DNA of 64,000 nt from Penium margaritaceum (Eukaryota > Streptophyta > Zygnematophyceae > Desmidiales > Peniaceae). Shown piece after piece: positions 1 to 11,300 of this stretch; the stretch's first letter is position 1, and each line of letters begins with the position of its first letter. Both the position numbers and the translations under genes were made by a program. The notes under the pieces were generated by a model. That model was not told where the DNA came from. It ran no database searches and saw only the letters and a program-made list of their open reading frames with translations. The stretch is from positions 119,567 through 183,566 of the forward strand of contig SZWC01003878.1 of NCBI GenBank assembly GCA_023375785.1, given 5' to 3'.

Positions 1-1
1 A

Positions 2-72
<71 letters not shown>
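1..72. repeat. (ACGC)n/(AC)n microsatellite in intron 2
   Basis: ACGC is repeated ten times at 1-40 and then AC runs to 72. On the gene strand this is a GT/GTGC array starting about 18 bases after the exon 2 donor, so it lies in intron 2 and runs to the window edge. Confidence 0.95.
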
Positions 73-73
<1 letters not shown>

Positions 74-90
74 CCCACGCGTGCACACAC

Positions 91-624
91 CTGATACGAG
101 AGCATGGTACGCTGCGCGTCAGGAGTGGTGAGCACAACCACAGTGCCCGTGGTGCCGCCAGCAATGGGTTGGGAGAGGAAGTGCACGTTGGCTCGCAGCA
201 GCTTTGTGCGGTAGAAGTCTCCAAGAGGGTCGCTGCCCACGCTGCCCACCATTGCCACGCGCACCAGTCCATCCCGCTCCCCCACGCCACCCAGCTTCTG
301 CCCTGCTGCCACCACTCCACCTGGTTCCGTCGCACCAGGCGCTACAATCGGAAGCGCGGCAGCCACTGCCGCAGAAGCAGCAGCTGCCGCAGGAGCAGGA
401 GGGGCAGGCACAGGAGGAGAGGGCCAGGGCACAGCGCCAAGGCGTGCGAGCGCGACGAGCGTGTTGGAGAGTGAGCCGCCAGCAGAGAGTTTGTAGGCCT
501 TGCCGTCCAGCGCGCGCAGGACATGGCCGCGCTCCTCATGGTCCACCACCTTGCGCTGCCCCCTCGGCACATCCATGTCCAACGAGTCGAGAAAGTCGTC
601 CGCCACCATCGCCGAAAAGTCCAC
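91..624 (-). CDS. exon 2 of the PfkB kinase gene (sugar-binding region)
   Basis: 534 bp, exactly 178 codons, flanked by a CAG acceptor at 627-625 and a GTGTGTGC donor from 90 downward. It carries the GGSLSNT substrate loop and DPLGDFY. Between them is a Pro/Ala-rich stretch of roughly 50 residues (protein 210-263) that I do not recall in land-plant homologues. Because the frame runs on through the GT-rich repeat to the window edge without a stop, a simple ATG-to-stop search would miss it. Confidence 0.87.
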
Positions 625-1885
625 CTGCTTGCATTGCATTGCAGTTGCGTGTCAAGGAAACAGGGGAGGGGGAGAGCGAAGGGGAGTCCGCTGAATTTCC
701 GGCCAGGCAGAGAGCCCGTAGGGGAGGGGAGTGAGGGACGACAGGGTTCGGCCTACAGGAGACAGAGGACCGCCGGGGGGAGGGGAAGGGGGGGTCAGGG
801 GGGCTCATCGTCGCGCATGTGCATGTCGTTTTGTACGATAAGTCAATGTGGCTGCACTGTGCTCACGTGCTCGTGTGCCACTGTGCTCGAGTGCTAGGTT
901 GCTGGTGAGTCAGTTGGTTGGTTGCTCCCGGGGTTCTCGTGTAGGCCCCTAGTCGCGCCGAAGGGTCCACAGACCAGAGCCCCCCCCCCCCCCCCCCCCC
1001 AGGCCTCTGGGCTGCGGCGGCTCGCACAAACCGCACCACGCCACCTGCCGCCACGGCCTGCAATCTCCTTGTGGCCCCCTGCGACTTGCCAATGCCGCTG
1101 CGATGTGCGACTGCCGCTGCGACCAACCGAGGCAAGCTACCATGTCAGCCTGTGAGGTCGGATTGGCAATCTCGACAGAACACGTCTCGCATTAGCAACT
1201 ATCCAAACTGTTTCGCCACAGAGGCGGCGGCCGAGCACCTCCCTCGACTCCGCACCGCGACGAAATCCTGTGGAATCCGACTCCGCACCGCGACAAAACC
1301 CGGCATCTCCCACTCCACGCCGTCACCATTGGGGGAAAGGGGGGAAGGTGGGAGGGGTGCGCTCAGCGTGACCCATGTGCAGAGGGTCAGAGCGAGCAAG
1401 GCACAGACGCACTCAAGTGATCAACACGCAGGCCCCAAAACACGCACCATGGCCTGGCCGAGCCCCACCACGTCCCACACCTCGGGCTCGTCGCCCTTCT
1501 CCGGCACGCCGTACGGCTGCTGCTGCGACGACCGCTGACGACCGTTGCTGCCGCTGCCGCCTTCTGCAGTCTGACAGCGCACGACGGCGGACCTGCGGCT
1601 GCGGGAGGAGCGTGCGAGCGAGGAAGAGAGGCAAGGTGGAGCTGGGTTCAGAGCCAGGGTCAGGGCTGGTTGCGTCTGGTGGAAACAGCTGCGGTGGTGG
1701 TGTAGGGTGTGGCGTTGCAGACTTGATCTTGCGGGACCACCCCGCTGCTGCGTGGATGCCGCTGCGCGCGAAGGGCGTGCGAGGCTCCCCCAGGAGGACG
1801 GTGATGAGCGGCCGTGGACGGGAGAAGGGAGCGAGATGGGGGAGCGGAGCAGCGTTGCCGCGGACTGGGCTGCCAGGGCCTCCAT
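91..1885 (-). CDS. chloroplast-targeted PfkB-family carbohydrate kinase, NARA5-like (5' part, two exons)
   Basis: Seen: exon 1 (1448-1885) and exon 2 (91-624) join in phase at ATG|GTG, with GT donor at 1447-1446 and AG acceptor at 626-625, to give 324 residues before the gene leaves the window. Residues 1-104 are Ser/Arg/Ala-rich with few acids, like a chloroplast transit peptide, ending near VVRC. Then come PEVWDVVGLGQAM (134-146), VDFSAMVADDFLDSL, the substrate-loop motif GGSLSNTLVALARLG (195-209), VGSDPLGDFY (275-284) and TTPDAQRTMLSYQ. Known: this order is that of PfkB (ribokinase-like) kinases, and the wording is closest in my memory to plant NARA5, a plastid protein needed for photosynthetic gene expression. 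The catalytic GAGD motif lies in later exons outside the window. Start choice: 1885 is the first ATG after an in-frame stop at 1898-1900. Family call is strong; the NARA5 orthology is inference. Confidence 0.88.
625..1447 (-). other. intron 1 of the PfkB kinase gene
   Basis: 823 bp between matching GT and AG sites in phase 0. It contains a homopolymer of about 20 C on the plus strand near 980-1000 and a short direct duplication around CCGCACCGCGAC near 1250-1300. No transposon or RNA gene is visible in it. Confidence 0.8.
1448..1885 (-). CDS. exon 1 of the PfkB kinase gene (transit peptide and GLGQ strand)
   Basis: 438 bp, exactly 146 codons, ending at ATG followed by the donor GTGCGTG. It encodes the putative plastid transit peptide, a Gln/Ser-rich linker and the first beta strand PEVWDVVGLGQAM. 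The sense frame is open throughout and preceded by an in-frame stop, whereas other long frames here are shadows with biased composition. Confidence 0.87.
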
Positions 1886-1900
1886 TGCGGCACGGCGTCA

Positions 1901-4096
1901 GGGCGAGAGTAGGGCGGGTTGAGGAGGAGATGCTCGCTGCTATTTGAAGGAGTGCGTGTGGTGTAGATGATGGTCGTGGCTGTGGTGGTGGTGACGACGG
2001 AGTGAGTCGTTGGTAGGCGATCCGTACTAGGCCGGAAAGACCCGACGAACTGTGCCGATCAAGTGGATGTGGCGCACTAGGTGGACGCAAGCGTCGCCGC
2101 CACGCTGGGGGTTGACGCCGCCCTCAACTGACTTTGCACACCGGCAGTCCACCGGCGATGCGAGAGCGTCGTGGTCTGTAAGCGACAGTCTCGCACGCCG
2201 GCGATCACCACAGTCATTCAAGATCTCGGTGTTATTCAGACAATCACTAAAAAGAGGAGTAAGAAACTTCAAGTGGAGCGGAGAAGCTGCTCGCGCAGCG
2301 GCTTGCGCGACAAGAAACGATCGACCGAACGTGCGGGTTCAAGGTTGGATGATCCAATACTGAAGAAACAGTTTGTGACGCCTTTGGCGCTTTACAAAAT
2401 CTTGGCGGACAAATAGACAGTCTGAGGCTTATCTAGCGCGATATGATTTTTGCGATAAGGTCTTAGAGCTCCAGCAATACTCGGTTCGGTACGCGATTCC
2501 TCTCTTGAGATGCGACCCGAAGTAAGTTTGCCCCCGCTCTTCTTTGTAGGGCATAACCTGTCTAGACCTCGACGATTATGTTGATCATTGCCACAATAGA
2601 CTAACTTTTCTATCTGCCTCGTCCATTACCCTAGCACATAGAACGGGAGAACTGGGTTTGATCCACCCTTACCCCCAGTCGGCAGCATATACTCGAGTCC
2701 CTTAAGTGCACCGGATTCATGCGCATCGCCTTTCAGCACATGCGGAGTTGTCTCAATACAACATTAGTGCATGTACAGACTAGATTAAAAAGCCAAGTGC
2801 ATCATTGTCAGTCACGTTCTCCGATTAAATGACGACGTTATCGCCCGTTGGATTCAGTGAGAGTTTGCAAAGCGAGGATCCTAACCACAGATTCTGCCAT
2901 CGATCGCAGAGTTCGGTCTTCACAGTCCCCGCCAGGAAGTTTTCCAACCAAACTTATGCGTTTACCTTCCATATCTACATAACGCCATCTCATTCCAGCG
3001 GGAACTGAGAAATTGTTCCCGCGAAATTGTTGGAGCTATGCTTTGAGACCTCCCTGAGATGCTTGTTTCATTGCTGTCGCTCATGGCTCGCTGCGATCAG
3101 CTCCGAAAGTAGGGAGCCGATCGAGCACACACATCACGTGATTGTGTCCCCGCGTCGGTTTTTTCCGAACGTCTACCGAAGGAAATCAGCGTCGTTGTGA
3201 CTTGGGCGATTCGAGTGACACTTCCGACCCACGCGACCTCAGACCAGATTTTTATGCTCGGTTTTTGAATTTATGCACTGTCGTCCATGTGAATGGGAGG
3301 CTTTTCCTGCCTCCCTTCCATCGATCGATGGTCAGTGTTTCGTAGATCTTGCCCATCGAAGAAACATGTACCGTGCGATCGTCACAATCGCACACGACTC
3401 TTCTGTTAGGAGTATTTGAGCTGGTCAACCTATGCGTTTATTCGATCAAGTCCAGAAATACCCATAAGCGTTCCCAAAAGTGTCGAGGCAAAGAGTTTGG
3501 AATACTAGTTAAAGAGTTGAGCAAAGGGTCCCGAGAACATTTCTTGATCAGTTGGGGGCCGTGGTGGCACGAGCAGCGGCCCATGCCGTGGGCGTAGTCC
3601 CCCATCCGTTGCAACCATTTCGGCAGTGTTACAGAACGCAGCCACGTAGCACCACTTCCACCCAAAGCCACGTCACACGCAACTCAGCCAGCGCGTTTTC
3701 CCAAGAAACATGATGGCGTGGTGGCTCACCTCGCGCCACAATCACCTCGAGCAGAAAGGCAGGACACGCCTGAACAATAAGAGCTCCGTGACAACAGCAG
3801 GATGTGCACCTCAGCGGGTGCAGAACTATTGGGAGAGTATATCCGAGCGGCTGTGTAAAAGAAACACAATGTTGCTGAATCACAACAAACAATCACGATG
3901 AAGGCATGCGACCGTTTCAACAGCCCAGAAGTAAAAAAAGTCAAGCACGCTGTTATGTTCCATAAGTGCAGGATGTTGGTGTCTCATTGGCCACACACAT
4001 CTCTGTTCCCTCTTGTCTCACAATTCACGCACACACGCATGCAAACTCAGTGACCATGGTCTTACCTGAGGAGACGTCAACCTAGCGCACACTGGT
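1901..4096. other. intergenic stretch upstream of the kinase gene, no gene recognised
   Basis: This holds the 5' flank and presumably the promoter of the kinase gene (minus strand, toward higher coordinates) and then about 2 kb without a convincing reading frame on either strand. I see no LTR, tRNA or domain motif here. It is the last apparently host-derived DNA before the transposon nest. Confidence 0.5.
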
Positions 4097-4198
4097 TGTT
4101 GGTTCTAGCCTCATCAAGAAGTGAAAGAGCTGCCAAAGAGTGCCCTCTAGTACAAGAATGACGTACTTTTGACTATCTTACATTCATGTGGTTGATGC
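4097..4198 (+). repeat. Copia-6 5' LTR, left fragment
   Basis: About 100 bp from TGTTGGTTCTAG to the Gypsy-1 target site GATGC. TGTTGGTT plus AGTGCCCTCT match the first 50 bases of the Copia-2 LTR. The remainder would be 55891-56285. Confidence 0.5.
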
Positions 4199-4746
4199 TA
4201 TTACGTACCAGACGTATACAAGTCCTTAATCTTTCCGAGTGGGAACTTTTGTTGTTACAAAAACAGCCCACCTTCCAGCGAGGACGCGATTATCACTCCA
4301 ATGGTCGAGGGCGATTCGGCCAACTCCCCTTGCCCCCCAAGGATCCTTCTCGCACCTTCTAAAAAATTTGACCAAATTCGAGAAACCCACGATAGAAGTG
4401 TCACAAAACTTCGGTCAACTCTCGACGCATTGAGAAACATCAAGATTTATGAACATGTATCTCACATCTTCGCCATCATTCTTGGAAGGCCCCCCGACTC
4501 CTCTGCTGAGCTTCTCGATCCAACAACTCATGATGCGACTCCACACGTGTCGCTCGACAATCGACTTGACAACCCCGACTATGCCTAATTTGTAACTCGA
4601 CCCTTGTATAGATGTGTTTCATCTTTTTGACACTTGTCATCGAAGTACACTTACCGTTCATTATAAATTGCTCAAGTGTCCGAAAGTCTCAATCCTGTTT
4701 TGCCTCAAAACTTTGACCTGTTCACCATCTACGCTGTATTCGGCAT
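4199..4746 (+). repeat. Gypsy-1 5' LTR (interrupted four bases before its end by Copia-1)
   Basis: Alignable along its length with 55385-55885, including ATGGTCGAGGG, GACTCCACA and TTTGTAACT blocks. The last four bases CACA are found after Copia-1 at 11943-11946. Confidence 0.85.
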
Positions 4747-5383
4747 TGTTGTGATTTGTGATGTTCTTGTAAAGTCTACTCTGACCACTCGGCCGTGTCC
4801 ATACTCGTGCAGATCCCTGAATCGGGCCTTGCTGACACCGGTGCGACGACTAGCGGCGGACTACCAGCTTCGAGCTGGCCGACTACCGTTCGAGAGCCCC
4901 CGGACACTGCCGAGACTTCATGTTGCTTTTTCTACAGCTTGCAGGAGTTTTTCGGCGAACAGGCCATGGGCCCGATTTGCACGTTTTTGCATTGCGTGTC
5001 CACCATCTGATGATGGATGCATCCATGTGACCAATCGTAGTGTCCGTCTTGTGATCTTGCACGTCTAGGTTCAGACGGCATAACATTCAAACATGTGTGC
5101 ACATAGTTATGGCCAAAACAGTTGTTTTGGGCTGGTCTTAGGACAGCTCTTGGACCGCCGCATGTGACACCCGCTGTGCGCCGCGGGAGGAATTTATGCC
5201 ATGGACCTGTTATTTGTCATTTCTCTCTGCAAATGCTATTGAAGCATTCAGACACTTTGCCTTGTGTCTCCTAGCCAAACGCTTGCCGTTGCGTGCACGA
5301 CTTGTGACTATCGTCAACGTCTAATCAGGCACTGACGCCTGGTCAACGGGAGTGTTGCTAGGAAGCTTCCTTGCATATTCTCA
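4747..5383 (+). repeat. Copia-1 5' LTR
   Basis: TGTTGTGATTTG to CATATTCTCA, 637 bp, same length as the 3' copy. Confidence 0.93.
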
Positions 5384-5395
5384 TGGTATCAGAGC
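5384..5395 (+). promoter_or_regulatory. Copia-1 primer binding site
   Basis: TGGTATCAGAGC immediately after the LTR, complementary to the 3' end of initiator tRNA-Met. Confidence 0.9.
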
Positions 5396-6227
5396 AGTGA
5401 CACAGTTCTCACTGAGCTGCGCAGCAGAGACGCAGCAAAGCAGCAGCAGTGAGAGTCACCATTGCAGCAGATCCACTGGGGCCTGTCGAAGACAGCCGGT
5501 CGCTGTCGACGTAGCCCACACCCATCACGTGAGACCGTAGCAACGGCGTTGCCACCGTGCCAGCAGCACCGGCAGCAGCAGCGTCGTAGCTGCAGCTACA
5601 ACAACGCGTGGAGGCTGCAGCGAGTGCAGCCGCGGTCTGCAGGCGCAGCGGCGGCCGCGGCGACAGCAGCGCAACGACAGCAAGAGAGCAGCACCAGCGG
5701 CGGCAACAGCAGCGGAGCAGCAGTAGCGGCAGTTGCGACGGCAGTAGTAGAGCAGCAGCAGATGTAGCAACAGCAGCGCAGCAGTGGCAGCAGCTACAAC
5801 GCGCTGCGGCGGTAGCGAGCAGCAGCCGCAGCACGCAACAGCAGTAGCGGCATTGCGCAGCTACTGCTACCGCTGCTCCGCACGTAGCAACGAAATTGCT
5901 GCTGTAGCTGACAGCACAGCCATAGCAGCAGCTGAGCGGAAGTTTATGCGCAGCTTCCGCACGGCTTCCACGCAGCCGCCGCGTAGCGGCTGCACGCTCG
6001 CGTAGAACTGCGAGAGAAAGAAAAGGAGGGAGTCGAGCTGACGTTAGCAAGTTTGCTTGCTGACGTGATGAGGTCGTACTGACGTCAGTAACCACCTGCT
6101 CATGTCAGCATCAGAGCCATATTTTTGGCCGGACAGTCAAAACTTGCTAGCGTCTCAACTGCTCGAGAAACGCTGGCGCTTTTGAAATCCGAAAAACCTG
6201 ACCTGTCGACCCATACTGAGAGGCGAC
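5396..6227 (+). mobile_element. Copia-1 leader, GCA/CAG-rich
   Basis: About 450 bases (5430-5900) are dominated by GCA, CAG and GCG triplets without being a perfect microsatellite. A long minus-strand frame here is a by-product of this composition. Copia-5 has a similar leader (31600-32250), on the minus strand. Confidence 0.7.
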
Positions 6228-7250
6228 ATGAACTCGTCTGACAAGGGGGAGGGGACATGTGATCCCTCCTTCTCTTCTTCTGGGGTCTTGAGCCCACGCT
6301 CGCAGGCCATTGAGGACTTGCGGAGCCAGCAGAATGAGATGCGTTGCGTAGAGCGAGAGCAGACTGATGCCATCCGCACGTTGACTAAGCTTCTGCCTGC
6401 CCAGTCCACGGTCCCACGGCAGGTTTCTGAGGGAGCTACCGGCGTCGCGGTCTCTACGCAACAGTCGGCTCAGGCACCCGTGACAGGAGGTAGACCTGAC
6501 CCACCACCTCCTGACCTCCTGGATGATGATCCATTCATGCCAGGCATCACAGGCGACTCCCCGAATCAGAGATTCGAGTTCTTCAGGAGCGCCTCCGTCA
6601 GCTGCCGACACGCACCAGATCTCCCCGGTTTCCTCTGATATGATTGTCACTCGTCTATCGCGGTGACTATCCCCTTCCAGGAGTCTTCTCCATTTCTCGT
6701 CCTCCTCAGCCTACGGTTGCTCTCACCACGGAGCGGCAACCCAAGGACTTTGAGACACCACCTCCACGGTACATCAGTGAGGACAACTTCGACTATTGGG
6801 AGATCCTCTTTCAGGTTTTGGCTACTTTAGAGGGAGTGTGGCCCTACTACCACAGCCCGTATCAGCCCACAGATCCAGCACAGGTGCTGACAGCAGCCAG
6901 GGCGATGCGTGGACTCCTCTATGCCATGCAACAGCAGCTCAGGGGAAGAAGAAGAAGGGGAAGTGTGGATCAGGTCAACAGTAGTCATAGCAGCTGTCGT
7001 CATCCAGTCGTAGCAGTGGACGTTCTGTTCACTGCTACAACTGTGGAGGTGCCCATCGCTACACCGAGTGCTCGCAGCCGCTCGACTGGACACGGATTAC
7101 TCGTGGGTACCAGGCTGCACACACCCTCTGTTCCAAATCTAGGACTTCATCCTTGCCATCCACCGGACGCGTGGCGGCCACGATTGCAGCTGTTCCCGCT
7201 TCCTCAGTGGTGAGTAGCAGTGATCTGGACCCACGCGACCGCACCATCGC
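6228..7250 (+). mobile_element. Copia-1 gag remnant
   Basis: It starts with MNSSDKGEG and continues through a short gag body (FETPPPRYISEDNFDYWEILFQ) to a CCHC knuckle, CYNCGGAHRYTEC, near 7040. Gag is shorter than usual for Copia and is broken. Confidence 0.7.
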
Positions 7251-7534
7251 TGAGCTTTGACACCTTCTGGCGCTCCGCTTTCAGGGAGGTGCGAGTGTGT
7301 TGTCATTATTGGCTTGTCCATTGACTGTCTGTTCCTGTGGGTCGTGACGACACGTGTGGGGGAGCACAGTCACCATGTGATGATGATGAGCCTGACTGTA
7401 CCGATTGGGTTCACGAGTCTCATCTTTGTGCCCTGCGTCGTTCCTCCCCACTGACGGCTCAGCGTCGCTCTGATGCCGAGTCTTCCATTGTCCGTTGTAT
7501 AGTGAAGTCCACCAGTCGTGACTCCGGTGGCACT

Positions 7535-8880
7535 TAGATCATAGATTCTGGTGCCACTCATCACATGACGTGTCGTCGTAGTGATTTTGTTGTTCTCGGT
7601 CCTGTCACGTCTGTCCGTTCCGTCCATACAGGCTCTAGTCAGTCCTTGCCAGTCCATGGTGTTGGAGTTGTATGTTTCGAGGATCCATCTGGCCCCTTGT
7701 ACCTTTTCGACGTGTTGTTTGTGCCTGATCTTGAGCTCAACCTGCTTTCTGTGCCTGCCTGCACACTGATGGGTCTCTCTCTGGAGCATACCGCAGACTC
7801 AACGACTGTGACTGCTACTGACACTGGCAGTGTTGTCCTTTGTGCCTCAGTCGTAGATGATCTGTATCACGTCTCTCGGACCACCTCCCCTTGCTCCCCT
7901 TCCTCCTTCGATCGGGTCTTTGTCACTGGTGTTCCGTCTCCGGAATACCAGCGGTTGCTTCATCGCCGTCTGTGTCATGTGGGCTCCGATACTATGTCGA
8001 AGCTCATTCGGACACAGCCAGCTCTCGGTCTTGACGCGGCTTCTTTCGAGAAGCCGCCCAAGACCGTTTGTCTTTTTTGTGCTTAGGGGAAGATGCATCG
8101 ATGCACTTACCCTGACACTCATTCTCGAGCGCTTCGGCCTCTTGAGCTAGTTCACTCAGACCTCCTCGGTCCTCTTCCGATCAAGTCCCTATCTGATCGG
8201 GGCTGGTATGTTCTGAATCTGACTGACGATTTTACCCGGATGCGGTGGGTCTACAGCCTGCGTAAGAAGAGCGACGTTGCCCTTGTGGTTCGACTCTAGC
8301 TCGTGATGGCTGAGCGTCAGTCCCGTCACACGCTACATACTTTTTGCTCGGATCGCGGCGGTGAGTTCCTTGGCGAGATGGACGGGTTCTTTGCTGAGCA
8401 CGGGATTTTCCACGAGGTCTCCGCTCCTGCTACCCCTCAGCAAAACGGTGTTGCCGAGCGGTGGAACCACACCATGGAGGATGCGGTCCGCGCTATGAGG
8501 TCTGAGTGCGGTCTCCCTGAGTCCTTTGTCTTTGAGGGTTTCGCCTACATGACTTGGCTGTGGAACCGCTTCCCGCACGGTCCGCTTCCGGACCACATGA
8601 CACCGTATGAGCTCTAGTTTGGACACCGTGCTCACCTTCGTCTCGCTCGTGTCTGGGGATCCTTGGCCTCCGTGTGGTACACCGGGGGCCAGCAGGGGTC
8701 CAAGGTCTCACCTTAGGGCCGCCTGTGTGCCTTTGTAGGCATTTCCCCGTGGTCGAAGGCTTGGCGCTTCTGGGACCCTAATCGTTATCGCGTCATTGAG
8801 TCACGCGACGCGCTCTTTTTCGAGTCTCTCACCTACCGTGACCGGACTTCGATCACGGCACTCTCCGCCACACATGTTCT
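7535..8880 (+). mobile_element. Copia-1 protease and integrase region
   Basis: The protease centre IIDSGATHHMTC lies near 7540. LHRRLCHVGSDTMSKL marks the integrase zinc-binding region, followed by core motifs LTDDFTRMRWVY, FCSDRGGEFLG and TPQQNGVAERWNHTM. Broken but recognisable. Confidence 0.85.
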
Positions 8881-11199
8881 TACTTGTGAGGGTTCTCGAC
8901 GGATGGGGCAGACTTCTACACCAGCGAGCACCTCTCATCAGGCTGATGTGTCTGTTCGAGCCCCCTTCACCTCTCAGCCTTCGGCCCTTGATGACCCGGC
9001 GATCATCGCCGTCGGTCCAGAGACCTCGCCCATACAGCCTGATTCACGCCCCAGAGGTGCCCCTGCTTCTGTTCCCACGCCTACTTCTACGCCAGTACTT
9101 ACGTCTACTGGCACTCCTGTTTCTGTGTCTGGTCCAGTCTCGCCTACTTCCGTATCTGCTCCTTCTGGCACTCCTGCCTCTCTGTCAGGTCCAGTCTTGC
9201 CTGCTCCTGCTGTCACAACCAGCCCCGTATCCCCCACACACGCATATCCTCACACGGCATCACCTGCATTGCCCCCGTCCCCACCAGCTGTGGTCGTGTC
9301 TCTCCCTGAGCCTGAGGTGCGCCCCTTAAGCTTCGATTACTCCCGTGAGCTCGGTGGTCGTCTTCGACCACTAGATTCCGGAGCTCAGCGAGTGTCGGGC
9401 CCCCACCCAGGCGGCCCCCTCGCAGCATCGCAAGTGGTGACCCGGACACAAAGGCCCTAGGCCTGAGTGTCTGCACTGAGCTCACAGAGGTACATCTAGA
9501 GTGCCCTGTAGGGCACGATCTCATCACTCGCGAGTCCCATATCGCTTGTGATGTAGCAGCTGATCTTGTGGTCGTCAGGCCTAGCATCGAGGCGTGTGTC
9601 CTTGCCACGCAGAGCTCTCCCTCTATGGTGCCCAACCCGGGCACCCTGAGGTAAGCTCTCTCATCATAGGATACTGACGCTTGGCGCGCTACCTGCGAGG
9701 ATGAGCTTCGTGCTATCCGAGAGCATGGAGTCCATGAGCTTGTCGACCTTCCGCCTGGGAGGAAGGCTATTTAGGTCAAGTGGGTCTTTCGCAAGAAAGT
9801 GAAGCCGGATGGCTCACTGGAACGCTACAAGGCCTGCTTGGTCGTCAAGGGGTACTCTCAGATTGAGGGCATCAATTACATTGATACTTTTGCCCCTATC
9901 GGCCGCATGACCTCAACTCAAGCTTTGTTCCGTGTAGTGGCTCAGCATTTTTGGGAACTGCACCAGGTGGACGTGAACAATGCGTTCCTCCATGGCTCTT
10001 TGGATGAGGAGATTTACGTGGCTCAGCCACCAGGCTTTGAGGACGGTGACAAGGTCTGGCGCTTGTGCAAGTCCTTGTACGACCTCAAGCAGATTCTGCG
10101 GTGTTGGAACCGGGAGATCACCGGCACTTTGACTCGTGTGGGATATGTACAGAGCGAGGCAGATCCACCTCTCTTCATCCTACCGACATCCGAGCGGTTC
10201 ACCGCCATCCTGGTCTATGTCGATGACACTCTGATCGTGTCTCTGTCCCTGGAGGCGGTGAAGGAGGCCTAGGCTGTCCTTCAGACTGCCTACAGGATGA
10301 AGGACCTCGGTCCTACATTGGTGTTTCTTGGTATGGAGATCGTGCGAGATCGCAGACGTCCGACACTGTTGCTGCATCAGGCGCGATAAGCACGAGTCAT
10401 GGGGGAGCGTTCCAGCGACCTTCTTGGTGCAGTGCCCACCGCTTCCACACCTCTTACACCTGATGGACAGGATGCCCTGAAGGTGGATGATCCCACACAG
10501 CTGGGGGAGACAGTGAACGTGACCTTGTACCTCCGTCTCATCGGATCTCTGATGTACCTGGCCACTACCACACGTCGTGACATCGCTTTTGCTGTCAACC
10601 TCCTTGCTCAGTTCTCGCAGGCCCCACGTGCCAGAGCCCTTCACGCGGCTGTCCAAGTGGTACGATACGTGGTCTCCACAGCGTACCTCGGACTCTGCTT
10701 TCGTCGGCAGTGTTCGATGGTCCTTGTCGGCTACACTAAAAGCGACAAGGCCTAGAGCCCGCATGGACGTAGCCGTACTGGCTGTGTGTTCCTGCTTGGC
10801 GGTACCGCTGTGTCTTGGCGTATCGAAAAGCAGGGCTGCATCGCACATAGCTCGCCGGAGGCAGAGTACGTTGCTTTAGGCGCAGGGGCTGCTGAGGCGG
10901 TATGGCTACAGCGCCTATTTCTTGAGCTTGGTCAGTCAGTACCCGCCATTGTGCTTCGCTGCGACAACCAAAGTGCTTCCGCCATTGCGAAGAACTCCGG
11001 TGTCTTTCATGCTCGCACAAAGAACATTGTGGTTAAGCATCACTTTGTGGGTGATCGGGTGGAGCGACACGTCATCTCCGTCATGTGGGTTCGCACCGAC
11101 ATGCAGCGTGCTGATTTCTTGGCGAAGGCACTAGCTCGCGGAAAGTTCCTGGTGGCCATTCGTTCTGTTGGGCTTCACCCCATGCCTGAGAGTGGTTGA
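8880..11199 (+). mobile_element. Copia-1 linker, reverse transcriptase and RNase H region
   Basis: A Pro/Ser/Thr-rich linker (8900-9300) leads to RT motifs (KPDGSLERYKA, LVYVDDTLI) near 9800-10240 and RNase H (SPEAEYVALGAGAAEAVWLQ, RCDNQSA) near 10850-10980, ending with the Copia tail ADFLAKALARGKF. Several breaks. Confidence 0.85.
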
Positions 11200-11290
11200 G
11201 TGTGGGATGTGTGCCATATCCCATCTGTTTTACACACACTATTGTACTTGTCCCCAAGCTGCACGTGTATGGACATGCGTACCATCGGGT

Positions 11291-11300
11291 CATGGGGGAG
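11291..11300 (+). promoter_or_regulatory. Copia-1 polypurine tract
   Basis: CATGGGGGAG abuts the 3' LTR; the same ten bases precede the Copia-2 3' LTR on the other strand. Confidence 0.8.

Noticed and set aside
204-734. Plus-strand frames across the kinase exon
   Set aside because: They are antisense shadows of exon 2; the minus-strand frame has family motifs and splice sites.
1413-2090. 225-codon minus-strand frame overlapping exon 1
   Set aside because: Different phase, Pro/Arg/Ala-rich, no motif; the exon 1 phase continues into a recognisable kinase.
3560-3900. Possible host exon (open frames on both strands)
   Set aside because: No motif, no matching splice partners, and composition similar to surrounding non-coding DNA.
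5409-6095. Long minus-strand frame (Cys/Ala/Leu-rich) in the Copia-1 leader
   Set aside because: It is the complement of the GCA/CAG-rich tract and has no domain; composition alone explains it.
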